Below are positions 19,259-27,772 of a stretch of 64,000 nt of DNA, piece by piece. Numbering within the stretch: the stretch's first letter is position 1; each line of letters starts with the position of its first letter. The translations under genes were made by a program, and so were the position numbers. The notes under the pieces were generated by a model. It did no database searches. It was given only the letters and a program-made list of their open reading frames with translations, and was not told the origin of the DNA. Source of the stretch: an uncultured Verrucomicrobiota bacterium (GTDB taxonomy: Bacteria > Verrucomicrobiota > Verrucomicrobiia > Limisphaerales > UBA1412); the NCBI GenBank assembly GCA_944389455.1, contig CALXMK010000002.1:124001-188000 (forward strand), written 5' to 3'.

Positions 19259-20419
19259 ATGGCATCAACAATTAAAATGCAGCATGAAATATGGATGCGA
19301 AGAGCATTGGAGTTAGCATCTCGTGGAATTGGTAAAACTTCTCCCAATCCCATGGTTGGAGCTGTAGTTGTTAGTCCAAAAGGAGAATTGATTGGAGAAG
19401 GGTGGCATCAAAGAGCAGGGATGCCTCATGCGGAAGTAAATGCGATTGAGGATACAAAAATTCGCGGCAATATAACCAATAAGGCAACTCTTTATGTAAC
19501 ATTGGAGCCTTGTTCTACTTCAGGCAGAACGGGTCCTTGCACGCAAGCTATTATAGATGCTGGGATTCAAAGAGTGATTTGTGCAGCTGAAGATCCTAAT
19601 CCAGTGCATTCTGGTAAAGGTTTAAATATATTGCGAGATGCAGGGATTGAGGTTATAGTAGGAGTTTTAGAAAAAGAATCTATGGAGATGAATAGAGCGT
19701 TTAATCATTGGATCGTGACAAAGACTCCGCTGGTAACGCTCAAAAGTGCTATGTCTTTAGACGGCAGAGTAGCTACAGCAGCTGGTGAATCCAAGTGGAT
19801 TACTGGGCCAGAGGCAAGAGCTCATGCGATGCAGTTTCGGGCTCAAGTAGATGCGATTATCACTGGAGTAGGAACGGTGATTGCTGATAATTGTTCTCTT
19901 ACAGTTCGTTCAGGTTCTGGATTCAATATTATTTCTAAGAGTGTTTCTTCTAAATTAAGGCGTATTATTTTGGATTCTCAAGCTAGAATACCTCTTGATT
20001 CTAATGTTATTTCTGATCCTTGGGCATCGTTAACGACGATTGTAGTATTAGAAAACACGTCCATTCGGAGAATTAAGGCATTGGAAAAAAAAGTAAATGT
20101 ATGGAAGATCTCTGCTGATAAAGATGGACATCCGAATTTGTCTATAGTCTTAGAGAGACTTGGAGCTGAGAATGTTACTCATTTGCTAGTGGAGGCAGGC
20201 GGAACTTTATCGGAGTCTTTTTTTAGGCATCAAAAAGTTCATAGAATTCATTTCTATTATGCTCCCAAAATTATTGGCGGGAAAGATTCGATGTCTGGTA
20301 TTGAGGGAAGAGGAATTAGTTCTCTCTCAGAAGCGATTCTTATTTCAAATCCAAGTTGTAAAAAATTAGGAGATGATTTTCTATTAACTGCAGATATTGT
20401 CTATCCTCGGATTTCATGA
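19259..20419 (+). CDS. ribD: Bifunctional riboflavin biosynthesis deaminase/reductase
   Basis: Catalyses two successive steps of riboflavin synthesis: deamination of the pyrimidine intermediate and NADPH-dependent reduction of its ribosyl group. The zinc deaminase domain (about residues 8-150) has His57 and Glu59 in PHAEVNAI, and Cys85 and Cys94 in EPCSTSGRTGPC. The reductase domain (about 155-386) contains KSAMSLDGRVATAAGESKWI and LVEAGGTLSESF. Length 386 residues is normal. A second ATG six codons later (19277) could be the true start. The stop overlaps the tilS ATG (ATGA), so the two genes are translationally coupled. No other rib gene is nearby. Confidence 0.92.
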   Translation: MASTIKMQHEIWMRRALELASRGIGKTSPNPMVGAVVVSPKGELIGEGWHQRAGMPHAEVNAIEDTKIRGNITNKATLYVTLEPCSTSGRTGPCTQAIIDAGIQRVICAAEDPNPVHSGKGLNILRDAGIEVIVGVLEKESMEMNRAFNHWIVTKTPLVTLKSAMSLDGRVATAAGESKWITGPEARAHAMQFRAQVDAIITGVGTVIADNCSLTVRSGSGFNIISKSVSSKLRRIILDSQARIPLDSNVISDPWASLTTIVVLENTSIRRIKALEKKVNVWKISADKDGHPNLSIVLERLGAENVTHLLVEAGGTLSESFFRHQKVHRIHFYYAPKIIGGKDSMSGIEGRGISSLSEAILISNPSCKKLGDDFLLTADIVYPRIS

Positions 20420-21861
20420 ACTTCATACCACCGTTTGATTGGAATCCTTGTGTAAAAAAGGTTTTTATTTCTTTAAAAGAGATAGAGAAGCAGGGGATTA
20501 GAGTAAACTATCCTCTGCTTATCGCAGTTTCAGGAGGAGCGGATTCTATTGCCTTATTGCAGATTATGAGAAAATTTTATCCACCGAAGGCTCTTTGTGT
20601 TTTACATTTTGATCATCAGATTCGAGGTGAAGAGAGTATTAGAGATGCTCAGTTTGTTCGTGATACTGCTCATGAATTAGGAATTTCGTGTTTGATAGGA
20701 ACAGCTGATGTTCGTAATTTAGCTGATCAAATGGGGATATCAATTGAAATGATGGCTAGAAAATGTCGTTATAATTTTTTTCATTCTCAAGCGATGAGAT
20801 TGAAATCTAATCTTCTTTTTATGGCCCATCATGCAGACGATCAGGTAGAATTGTTTTTTTTAAGATTGTTTCGTGGAACATCTTCCCAAGGTCTTAAGGG
20901 AATGAAAATAGTAGCACCTTTCCCTCAGAAAACGAAATTCCCGTTTTACATTATTCGCCCTTTATTGAACTGTAAAAGGGATGAGATTCGTGATTTTTTA
21001 AGGCAAAATTCTATTCCCTGGATAGAGGATTCAAGTAATGCAGATAATATTTATTTGCGCAATCGGATTCGGAATCAATTGATTCCTCTTTTAAAAAAAG
21101 AATATCATCATGATATTGTAGGATCACTCAAAAGAACAATGGAAATTTTGGCTGCGGAGGAAGAATTTATTGAAGATTCAACGGAGTCTTTTCAAAAAAA
21201 TAATAGTTCTTCTTTTGAAGAGTGGCCTCTTTGCATTAAAAGAAGACTCGTTCTTAAAGAGTTAATTAAAGAAGGTTTTCCCCCTTCATTTGAAATTATT
21301 AATTCACTAATTCTTCATCCGAATTGTTTTTTTTCGTATTCTGGATGTCAACTTTTAAGAAGAAAAGGGGGATGGACTTTGGAGATTTCAAAGACAGTTG
21401 AACAATCAGAGTGGAATGGTGAAGATGTAATTGAAATAGAGTTTCAACCAGAGGAAGAAATCGAGCGTATTTTGCAAGTTGGCTCTTTAAATTTAAGATT
21501 AGTTGTTTGTCGAAGGGGCAATCTTAATAATGTTGCCCTTTTGGGGGAAAGGAGAGAGTGCTTTGATTTTATCTGTATAGGGAAAAAGATTTTATTTCGC
21601 CATTGGCGAAAAGGTGATCGTTTCCATCCCATCGGAATGAGTTGTTCCCAAAAATTACAGGATATTTTTTCTGATCAGAAAATACCACGAAAAGAACGAC
21701 ATCAATTATGGATAGCAGAGAATGAGTTAGGAAAAATTTTCTGGGTGCAAAATTTAAGAATTGGAGAAATATGTAAAATTAAGCCAGAGACAAAACTAAT
21801 TCTGATTTTAGAATGGATGACGAATAACTCCTTAGAAGATAAAAATCCTATGAGTAAATAA
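20416..21861 (+). CDS. tilS: tRNA(Ile)-lysidine synthase
   Basis: Converts C34 of the CAU-anticodon tRNA-Ile to lysidine so that it reads AUA instead of AUG. The N-type ATP pyrophosphatase PP-loop VSGGADSIALL is at about residues 37-47, followed by LHFDHQIRGEES and MAHHADDQVELFFLRLFRG, both typical of TilS. At 481 residues it is the long form with the C-terminal substrate-binding domain (GDRFHPIGM and KIPRKERHQLWI). It shares an ATGA overlap with ribD. It converges on the Ser/Thr kinase gene with 17 bases between. Confidence 0.92.
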   Translation: MNFIPPFDWNPCVKKVFISLKEIEKQGIRVNYPLLIAVSGGADSIALLQIMRKFYPPKALCVLHFDHQIRGEESIRDAQFVRDTAHELGISCLIGTADVRNLADQMGISIEMMARKCRYNFFHSQAMRLKSNLLFMAHHADDQVELFFLRLFRGTSSQGLKGMKIVAPFPQKTKFPFYIIRPLLNCKRDEIRDFLRQNSIPWIEDSSNADNIYLRNRIRNQLIPLLKKEYHHDIVGSLKRTMEILAAEEEFIEDSTESFQKNNSSSFEEWPLCIKRRLVLKELIKEGFPPSFEIINSLILHPNCFFSYSGCQLLRRKGGWTLEISKTVEQSEWNGEDVIEIEFQPEEEIERILQVGSLNLRLVVCRRGNLNNVALLGERRECFDFICIGKKILFRHWRKGDRFHPIGMSCSQKLQDIFSDQKIPRKERHQLWIAENELGKIFWVQNLRIGEICKIKPETKLILILEWMTNNSLEDKNPMSK

Positions 21862-21878
21862 ATTCTGAAGAAATAATA

Positions 21879-22850
21879 TTACCACCAGCCTCTTTTCTTT
21901 TCAGGTTCGTCAGACTCAGGGGTGCGATAAGTCTGAATAAGCAACTGACTTCTTGCAGCTGTCAATGCCATGATAAATTCATCATAAGATTGATACCGGT
22001 CATCAGGATTTTTTTCCATAGCCTTACAAATAGCCTGAGAGGTTGCTTCAGTAATTTCAGGAATGAGTTGTGATGGAGGTATAAGAGGGACATTAACTTG
22101 AGCCAGAACAACTTCTTCAACTGTTGGGGCTTCAAATGGAACTCTTCCAGTGAGAGCGTGATAAAGAGTGCCCGCTAAGGAATACATATCTGCTAAGAAA
22201 TCTTCACGTTCTCGCAAGACTTTCTCCGGTGCGATATAATAAGGAGTTCCCCAGATTTCAGACTCTCCACCTTCTACATTATCTTCTTTAATAGCTAAAC
22301 CAAAATCGACAAGTTTAGGCTCTCCTTCATTATTAAAAAGGATATTTGCTGGTTTTACATCTCGATGTAGTAATCCGTGCCGGTTAGCACAATCGAGCGC
22401 AGAAGAGATCTTGATGCCAATATCCAAAACGCTTAATTCAGGAACAATTTGACTTGTTTCAATCCAAGAATCCAAACTGCCATTATTGGCTAGTTCCATT
22501 ACTAGATATCGATCAAAATCAGTTTCGTCGAAACTGTATATATGAATAATGTTGCTATGATTTAAACAAGCGGCTGCTTTAGCTTCTCGAAGAAAGGATC
22601 TTACAACTTCTGAGTCATTGATGAATTCAGGTTTCATGAGTTTGACAGCAACTTCTCGTTCAAGCATTACGTCAAATGATCTGAAAACTGTTCCCATTCC
22701 TCCTTGTCCAATGATTTCGCGTAATTCAAATTGCCGCAATCTTTTGGGCATCATAATAGGATAATTACATTTGGAGCAAGGATAAGTTCCTAATGGGGGT
22801 ATATCACCGGGAATAAATACCCGAGAATTACACCCTGGACAGATGACCAT
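21879..22850 (-). CDS. Cytoplasmic Ser/Thr protein kinase with N-terminal zinc ribbon
   Basis: A Hanks-type kinase of 323 residues. Two CxxC pairs (Cys4/Cys7, Cys25/Cys28) form a small zinc ribbon, then comes the kinase domain: glycine loop IGQGGMGTVF (47-56), Lys70 in VAVKLMK, catalytic HRDVKPAN (162-169, Asp164), DFG at 182-184 and GTPYYIAPEKV in the activation segment. All catalytic residues are present. There is no transmembrane or PASTA segment, so it acts in the cytoplasm. I use the ATG at 22850, which puts the zinc ribbon at the N-terminus; an in-frame TTG at 22925 would add 25 residues. It is the last of three minus-strand genes, after the C_GCAxxG_C_C and HATPase genes. Substrates are unknown. 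Confidence 0.9.
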   Translation of the reverse strand: MVICPGCNSRVFIPGDIPPLGTYPCSKCNYPIMMPKRLRQFELREIIGQGGMGTVFRSFDVMLEREVAVKLMKPEFINDSEVVRSFLREAKAAACLNHSNIIHIYSFDETDFDRYLVMELANNGSLDSWIETSQIVPELSVLDIGIKISSALDCANRHGLLHRDVKPANILFNNEGEPKLVDFGLAIKEDNVEGGESEIWGTPYYIAPEKVLREREDFLADMYSLAGTLYHALTGRVPFEAPTVEEVVLAQVNVPLIPPSQLIPEITEATSQAICKAMEKNPDDRYQSYDEFIMALTAARSQLLIQTYRTPESDEPEKKRGWW

Positions 22851-22967
22851 TTTGAGAGAAGCGTTGTTATCAATATCGCTCACGTCGTAAATATTAGCAG
22901 AATATACGCCAAAAACAAGATACAAAGGGGATTGATATTAAGTACTGAGTAAATGCTTTTATCAAAA

Positions 22968-23396
22968 TTAGAGTAGATTCTTTTCTCTTAAAATTTCTTC
23001 AAGTAGAGTTGAAGCACTACGGATAACTGCTTCACAGGTTTTAACTCCAGTTTGAGCTTCCTGCCTTTTGCGCAACTCAAGTAATTCACGGCATGTGATA
23101 GAAGAGTATTTATTTTTAAATCTTTCAGCTGTTTCTTGCATCAGATGATAAGTTTGTGCTTTTGTTTTCCCATTACCCAAGTCTCCATCACTACAGTGAT
23201 AACTTAAGATAGCTAATATGGCTGTAATTGCACCACATGTTTCATGCATTCCCATTCCAGCCCCGAATCCTTCCGATAAACGGTAGATGGATGTCTCATT
23301 CATATTTAATTTATCAGCCCATGCGCAAAGAATAGATTGAGAACAGTTGTAGTGATTACGATAGTTTTTTATGGCAGCTTCAATTCGATCAGTCAT
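22968..23396 (-). CDS. C_GCAxxG_C_C family putative redox-active protein
   Basis: A small cytoplasmic protein (142 residues) of the family named for its conserved cysteines: NCSQSILCAWAD near residue 18, GFGAGMGMHETCGAITAIL at about 44-62, and C-terminal cysteines in ITCRELLELR and KTCEAVIRSA. The pattern suggests bound metal or Fe-S, or disulfide redox chemistry, but no member function is known to me in detail. The gene lies 11 bases after the HATPase gene and upstream of the Ser/Thr kinase gene on the same strand. A redox input to that signalling pair is possible but unproven. Confidence 0.8.
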   Translation of the reverse strand: MTDRIEAAIKNYRNHYNCSQSILCAWADKLNMNETSIYRLSEGFGAGMGMHETCGAITAILAILSYHCSDGDLGNGKTKAQTYHLMQETAERFKNKYSSITCRELLELRKRQEAQTGVKTCEAVIRSASTLLEEILREKNLL

Positions 23397-23407
23397 AATT
23401 CTAAAAG

Positions 23408-23851
23408 CTATTTGTCTCCCATTACACAGTCTAGTTTTAAAGTGACACGGATAATATTTTTATGATCTTTGGTTCTTTCATATTCCATTTTCCCAAATTT
23501 TTGTACTAACCAAATTCCTAATCCTCCGGGAGTACGTTCCTCAAGTCCACCTGATAGATTAGGTGTAGGGGTGTTTAACGGATTAAATTCGTGTCCGTCA
23601 TCTTTTAATAGAATATAGAGTTTGCAGGGAGCAAGACTTAACTTGAGGAAAAATGTGTGGGTGTTATTATCATCATATCCATATTTAATGATATTTGTAC
23701 CCATTTCTTCGATGATAAATCTCGCCAAGTAAAGAGTATGAGGACTAACTCCATGCTTAGTAAGCCAGTTGATAAAATCATCAATACATTTTTCTAGTTC
23801 TGCTATGTTATTGAGGCAATGCCTCTCAATATTGTCTGTAGCACTTTGCAT
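23408..23851 (-). CDS. RsbW-like anti-sigma / HATPase_c_2 serine kinase
   Basis: A 147-residue GHKL ATPase of the anti-sigma-factor type. The N-box is in FIIEEMGTNIIKYGYDD (about residues 45-62), and the ATP-lid glycines are in GGLGIWLVQKFG (about 111-122). The DDGHEFNPL stretch between them (about 80-88) is the G1-type box. Such proteins bind a sigma factor or other client and phosphorylate a STAS antagonist, which SpoIIE phosphatases reset. The tandem STAS protein at 49108 and the two SpoIIE phosphatases in this window are candidate partners. No sigma factor is adjacent. It is the first gene of the minus-strand trio ending in the Ser/Thr kinase. Confidence 0.85.
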   Translation of the reverse strand: MQSATDNIERHCLNNIAELEKCIDDFINWLTKHGVSPHTLYLARFIIEEMGTNIIKYGYDDNNTHTFFLKLSLAPCKLYILLKDDGHEFNPLNTPTPNLSGGLEERTPGGLGIWLVQKFGKMEYERTKDHKNIIRVTLKLDCVMGDK

Positions 23852-24007
23852 AAAAAGATATATGCTTTGCTAATTCTCTGGTATATTTCTTCATAAGACA
23901 AGGAAAAAGAGCTGCTCTGTATATTTTATGGAGACAAAAGTTAGATGTTTAGAGGATATTTTCTGTAGTAGGTTTGTTTCTGGGATCGGAGAGTTCATTG
24001 ATTTTTA

Positions 24008-24035
24008 TTGCTTAATATTCCAGATTGGATACAAT
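24008..24035 (+). promoter_or_regulatory. Putative promoter of trkH-trkA
   Basis: TTGCTT, 16-base spacer, TACAAT, predicting a leader of about 75 bases before the trkH ATG at 24118. The TTGC-type -35 element recurs at other promoters in the window. Confidence 0.5.
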
Positions 24036-24117
24036 AGTGCTGAAATGGGAGGAGCCCATATGAAGCGATTTTAGAGAAAAGTTCATTTCCTATATCTCTA
24101 AAAATCAGCAAAAAACT

Positions 24118-25530
24118 ATGTTTGATTCGAAATTTAAAAACACAAGAATTCCGCAATTTTATTTTTTACCGTTGAGTTTTTTAGTGTTAATTGTTTTGGG
24201 AACAATTTTTCTTAAAACTCCGATTGCGCTGAATCCGGGCGCAACGATTTCTTGGTTAGATTCCCTGTTTGTTTCTACATCAGCCGTTTCCCTTGTAGGT
24301 CTGTCTACAGTTTCTATTGGAGAAGTTTTTGATTTTCCAGGTCAAATGATGCTTCTATTTTTAGTCCAGATGGGTGGAATTGGAATTTTATTTGCAACTT
24401 TATTTGCAGCACTGTTAATTGGACAAAAGTTTTCATTGACAGATGAGCAAGTGATTGAAGCGACTATCGGAAAAATAAAATTTGTTCAACCGTTAGATGT
24501 TTTTATTTATGCCTGTTTTTTTGTTTTTTTCTTCGAATTATTGGGAGTAATTCTTTATCTTTTGGGATGTATAAATCAAATTAATTATATTGGTTTACCT
24601 GATAGTGATGGAAAAGGATGGGCATTAATGGTTTGGGATGCTGTTTTTCATACAGTAGCCTCATTTTGTAATGCAGGATTTAGTTTGTATCCTGAAGGGT
24701 TTATCAGGTATAAAGATAGTCCCTATTTCCTGATACTTAACAGTTTCCTAGTAATTGTGGGGGGATTAGGGTTAATTACATTTATTAATTTGCGCTATTG
24801 GTATTTCTGGAAACGAAATTCTATGTTGAGAGGAGAGTTGTTGCTTCAAACTAAAATCACGCTATGGATGAGTTCGATCTTATTGATATTGGGAACATTA
24901 TTATTTTTAGGATTTGAATATAATAGAACCTTAGATGATATTCATGGATTTTGGGGAAAATGTGCAGCAAGTTTTTGTCAATCAGCCAATACTCGCACTG
25001 CAGGATTTAACGTAGTAGATTTTGAAGAAGTTCATCCAGCGGTGTTAGTTGGATTCCTGTTTTTTATGTTTATAGGAGGTGGAGCAGGTTCCATGGCAGG
25101 GGGAATTAAAGTAACAACGTTTTTTGTAATAGTAATGACAGTATGGTTTGTTTTTAGACGACGCGAAGAAATTCAGTTGTTTCAGCGTAAGCTTTCGTCT
25201 AATTTAATAAGAGTTGCTTTGATGTTGTGTTTTATTTGTATAGTTTTTGTGGTGGTAGGGGTTTTTTCTTTAATTGTTTTTGAGAATGATGGATTTGCTC
25301 TTCAACAGGGACAAGGTTGGTTAGGGATTATTTTTGAAGGCGTATCGGCTTTTGGAACAACAGGGTTATCAACAGGGATAACCCCTCTTTTAAAATCAGA
25401 AAGCAAGTTGATTCTGATTTTTTTGATGTATGCGGGTCGAGTAATGACATTTACATTGGTTGTTTATTTGATGAGACCTCAGCAGAAATCTTCTGTCAGA
25501 TATCCTGAAGGGTATTTATCTTTAGGATAA
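24118..25530 (+). CDS. trkH: Potassium uptake membrane subunit, TrkH/KtrB family
   Basis: The ion-conducting subunit of a Trk/Ktr potassium (or sodium-coupled potassium) uptake system in the inner membrane. The 470-residue protein has many hydrophobic helices and the family's four selectivity-filter loops, for example STSAVSLVGLST, SFCNAGFSLYPEG, QSANTRTAGFN and SAFGTTGLSTGI. The filter glycine positions are recognisable in each. The length is nearer KtrB than the longest TrkH proteins, so either name is defensible. trkA follows 40 bases downstream on the same strand. A good promoter precedes it. Confidence 0.9.
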   Translation: MFDSKFKNTRIPQFYFLPLSFLVLIVLGTIFLKTPIALNPGATISWLDSLFVSTSAVSLVGLSTVSIGEVFDFPGQMMLLFLVQMGGIGILFATLFAALLIGQKFSLTDEQVIEATIGKIKFVQPLDVFIYACFFVFFFELLGVILYLLGCINQINYIGLPDSDGKGWALMVWDAVFHTVASFCNAGFSLYPEGFIRYKDSPYFLILNSFLVIVGGLGLITFINLRYWYFWKRNSMLRGELLLQTKITLWMSSILLILGTLLFLGFEYNRTLDDIHGFWGKCAASFCQSANTRTAGFNVVDFEEVHPAVLVGFLFFMFIGGGAGSMAGGIKVTTFFVIVMTVWFVFRRREEIQLFQRKLSSNLIRVALMLCFICIVFVVVGVFSLIVFENDGFALQQGQGWLGIIFEGVSAFGTTGLSTGITPLLKSESKLILIFLMYAGRVMTFTLVVYLMRPQQKSSVRYPEGYLSLG

Positions 25531-25570
25531 GAGATTAGATAAAGATTACTAAATATTTATAGTTTAAAGA

Positions 25571-26263
25571 ATGAATCGTAGAGTATTTATTATAGGAGGT
25601 GGGAATTTTGGTTCTCAATTAGGGAGACGTTTAGCTGAATTGGGAGCTGATGTTACGATTGCTGAACGGAATCCAAAACGTACTGAGGAGTTAGCTCGAG
25701 AAGGATTCCATGTTCTGGAATTAGATGCGGAAGATGAATCAGCATTAGTACAAGCTGGTGTGCAGAATGCTGATGTTGTCGTAATTTCTATTGGTGAGAA
25801 TTTACAGGGAAGTATTATAACTACTTTGGCTCTCAATGAATTAAAGGTAAAAAGAATTGTTGCTCGAGCGATGGATTCCAAGCATGCCAAAGTTTTAGAA
25901 AAGGTGGGAGCTAATATTGTTGTGTTCCCTGCAAGAGATATGGCTAATCGTCTGGCGGAACGATTGATGACCTCTGTCATGGGGGAGAGATTGCCAATTA
26001 TTGAAGATTTTCAAATTGCTCATATTTGTGTAGGGAAAGATTTTGAGGAAGGAAATTTGGAGTATTTAATGCTTCCTCAAAAGTATAAGATATCAGTTTT
26101 GCTTGTTTTAAGAGGTGAAGATGAAAATGATATAGATATTCTGGAGCCTACACGAGAATTGTATATTCGTCAGGGGGATGTGTTAGTTGTCTTTGGGAAA
26201 CGCGAGCGAATTAATGATTATGAAAAGAAGTATGGAATTACTCGCGAATCCCAAAAAAAGTAG
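25571..26263 (+). CDS. trkA: Potassium uptake regulatory subunit, TrkA/KtrA family
   Basis: The cytoplasmic nucleotide-binding subunit that gates the TrkH/KtrB channel. Residues 1-130 form the RCK-N Rossmann domain (FIIGGGNFGSQLGRRLAE, then acidic residues binding the ribose), and about 145-222 form the RCK-C domain. At 230 residues it has a single RCK unit, like KtrA, rather than the duplicated form of E. coli TrkA. It lies 40 bases after trkH, so the two make a complete bipartite uptake system. Convergent with the HtrA gene. Confidence 0.9.
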   Translation: MNRRVFIIGGGNFGSQLGRRLAELGADVTIAERNPKRTEELAREGFHVLELDAEDESALVQAGVQNADVVVISIGENLQGSIITTLALNELKVKRIVARAMDSKHAKVLEKVGANIVVFPARDMANRLAERLMTSVMGERLPIIEDFQIAHICVGKDFEEGNLEYLMLPQKYKISVLLVLRGEDENDIDILEPTRELYIRQGDVLVVFGKRERINDYEKKYGITRESQKK

Positions 26264-26311
26264 AGAAGAAGTCGTAAATTCTTAATTCTTCTTCAATTTG
26301 TTTGGTTTATT

Positions 26312-27688
26312 TTATTTAATAATTAGCTCTGTCTCTACGTTCCTTGCTTCTACAAAATTGCCTATTCTTCGTTGAATTCGGACGAGAAGGCGGATTTTTT
26401 CCCCGCTGTTTTTTAAGTGAAGAGCTTTCGCAAAAGAGATAAGATTATCTTTTGATTCACCATCTACCGTGCAGATTAACATTCCAGGACGAAGGCCAAT
26501 TTGATCAGCAGAAGAGCCTGTTTGAACTTCCATGACTACAAAGCTATCTAACATTTGAAGCCCAAGCTGTTCTGCTCTTTGTGGAGTTAATTTTTCTATA
26601 ACAATTCCTAACCTTCTGTTGATATAATCTTGATTAAAATAATCGCTTTCTGTTGCTAATACTATGTTTAGAGTCAGTTTCTTGGAGTCCCGCAAGATCA
26701 ATAGCTGAATTGTTTTGCCTGAGCCATATTGACAAATTTCTCTGTTTGCTTCTAAAAGTGTTTTGATAGGCTTTTCATTTATTTCCAGCAAAATGTCATT
26801 AGGTTTAATTCCTGCTTTTTCAGCAGGGCTATCGAGTTCAATGCTTTTAAACGAGATTTGGCCTTTATCTTGTAATATTCCTCCGAACCAAAGCCCCGCT
26901 GTGTTTTCTGGTGTTAATAGTAGGGAAAGAGATTCATTTACTGCACGAATGGGGATAGCAAACCCGATCCCTTCTCCAGAAGAGTGAATTGCCACATTAA
27001 GTCCAATAAGTTCACCATTAAGATTAATAAGAGGTCCACCACTATTTCCAGGATTAATGGCCGCATCGATTTGTAGCCAATCTTGAATATTGAGTTCGCT
27101 TCCCTCAACAGGAGGACGACGGTTTTTACTGCTGAGAATTCCACGAGTAACAGATCCCCCGAGACCAAATGGATTGCCTAGGGCAATAACCGTTTCTCCT
27201 AAAAGTAGATCATCTTCTTTGGCGAATTGAATAAAGGAGAATTTTTCCGATTTTTCTGTTTTTAATTTAAGCAGAGCGATATCAGTGCCAGAAAGTGTTG
27301 AAATTTGTTCTGCTTCCAATTTTCTCCCATCAGAGAGAGAGACCCAAATACGAGTAGCTTGTTGAACAACATGTAAATTGGTTAAGATATATCCATTTTC
27401 ATCAATAATAACGCCGGAACCTAGACTGTAGCGTACTTCGTTTTTTCTGCCGTAATAGGGACCAAAAAAATCACGCCAGAGGGAATCAAAATTGTTTTTT
27501 CTCTCAACAATGGTTTCTGTACTTATATTGACAACTGTTGGCATAGCTTTTTCTATTGCTTGAACAGTTGCATCCCGGCGAATCTCTTGTGAGACATTTT
27601 TCACAGGAGAAGCTGATAATACAATTCCTCCGCTAAATAAAGCTAAAGATAAAATTGCTTGGAATAATAGAAGTTTGTTTTTTTTCAT
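26312..27688 (-). CDS. Periplasmic HtrA/DegP-like serine protease with two PDZ domains
   Basis: Envelope quality-control protease. An N-terminal signal or anchor (residues 6-26) is followed by the trypsin-like domain with a full triad: His106 in LTNLHVV, Asp136 in GTDIALLKL and Ser216 in NPGNSGGPL. Two PDZ domains follow (about 270-355, with GIKPNDILLEINEKPIKT, and about 365-455, with GLRPGMLICTVDGES). Length 458 residues is close to E. coli DegP and DegQ. An inverted repeat lies 10 bases before the ATG and may regulate it. dnaG is upstream on the same strand, separated by 84 bases containing a long hairpin. Confidence 0.9.
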   Translation of the reverse strand: MKKNKLLLFQAILSLALFSGGIVLSASPVKNVSQEIRRDATVQAIEKAMPTVVNISTETIVERKNNFDSLWRDFFGPYYGRKNEVRYSLGSGVIIDENGYILTNLHVVQQATRIWVSLSDGRKLEAEQISTLSGTDIALLKLKTEKSEKFSFIQFAKEDDLLLGETVIALGNPFGLGGSVTRGILSSKNRRPPVEGSELNIQDWLQIDAAINPGNSGGPLINLNGELIGLNVAIHSSGEGIGFAIPIRAVNESLSLLLTPENTAGLWFGGILQDKGQISFKSIELDSPAEKAGIKPNDILLEINEKPIKTLLEANREICQYGSGKTIQLLILRDSKKLTLNIVLATESDYFNQDYINRRLGIVIEKLTPQRAEQLGLQMLDSFVVMEVQTGSSADQIGLRPGMLICTVDGESKDNLISFAKALHLKNSGEKIRLLVRIQRRIGNFVEARNVETELIIK

Positions 27689-27698
27689 ATATCTTTCA

Positions 27699-27716
27699 TG
27701 GGATTTGTATATCCCA
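27699..27716. promoter_or_regulatory. Inverted repeat just upstream of the htrA-like gene
   Basis: TGGGAT, 6-base spacer, ATCCCA: a perfect 6-base inverted repeat ending 10 bases before the start codon at 27688. It could be an operator half-site pair or an mRNA hairpin that limits translation. No factor can be named. Confidence 0.35.
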
Positions 27717-27730
27717 GCTCAGAATAAACT

Positions 27731-27772
27731 TTTTAGCTTTAGAATTCAAGTGAAGGAATTCTAAAGTTAGAA
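27731..27772. other. Long hairpin between dnaG and the htrA-like gene
   Basis: A perfect 11-base stem (CTTTAGAATTC / GAATTCTAAAG, loop of 8) extends to 17 pairs with two G-U pairs on the plus-strand RNA. It begins right after the dnaG stop on the minus strand, the position of a terminator or 3' stabilising element. It has no clear T-run on that strand, so I do not call it a terminator. Confidence 0.5.

Noticed and set aside
26264..26311. Terminator between trkA and the htrA-like gene
   Set aside because: GAAGAAG/CTTCTTC can pair but has a large loop and no clear T-run, so I did not list it.
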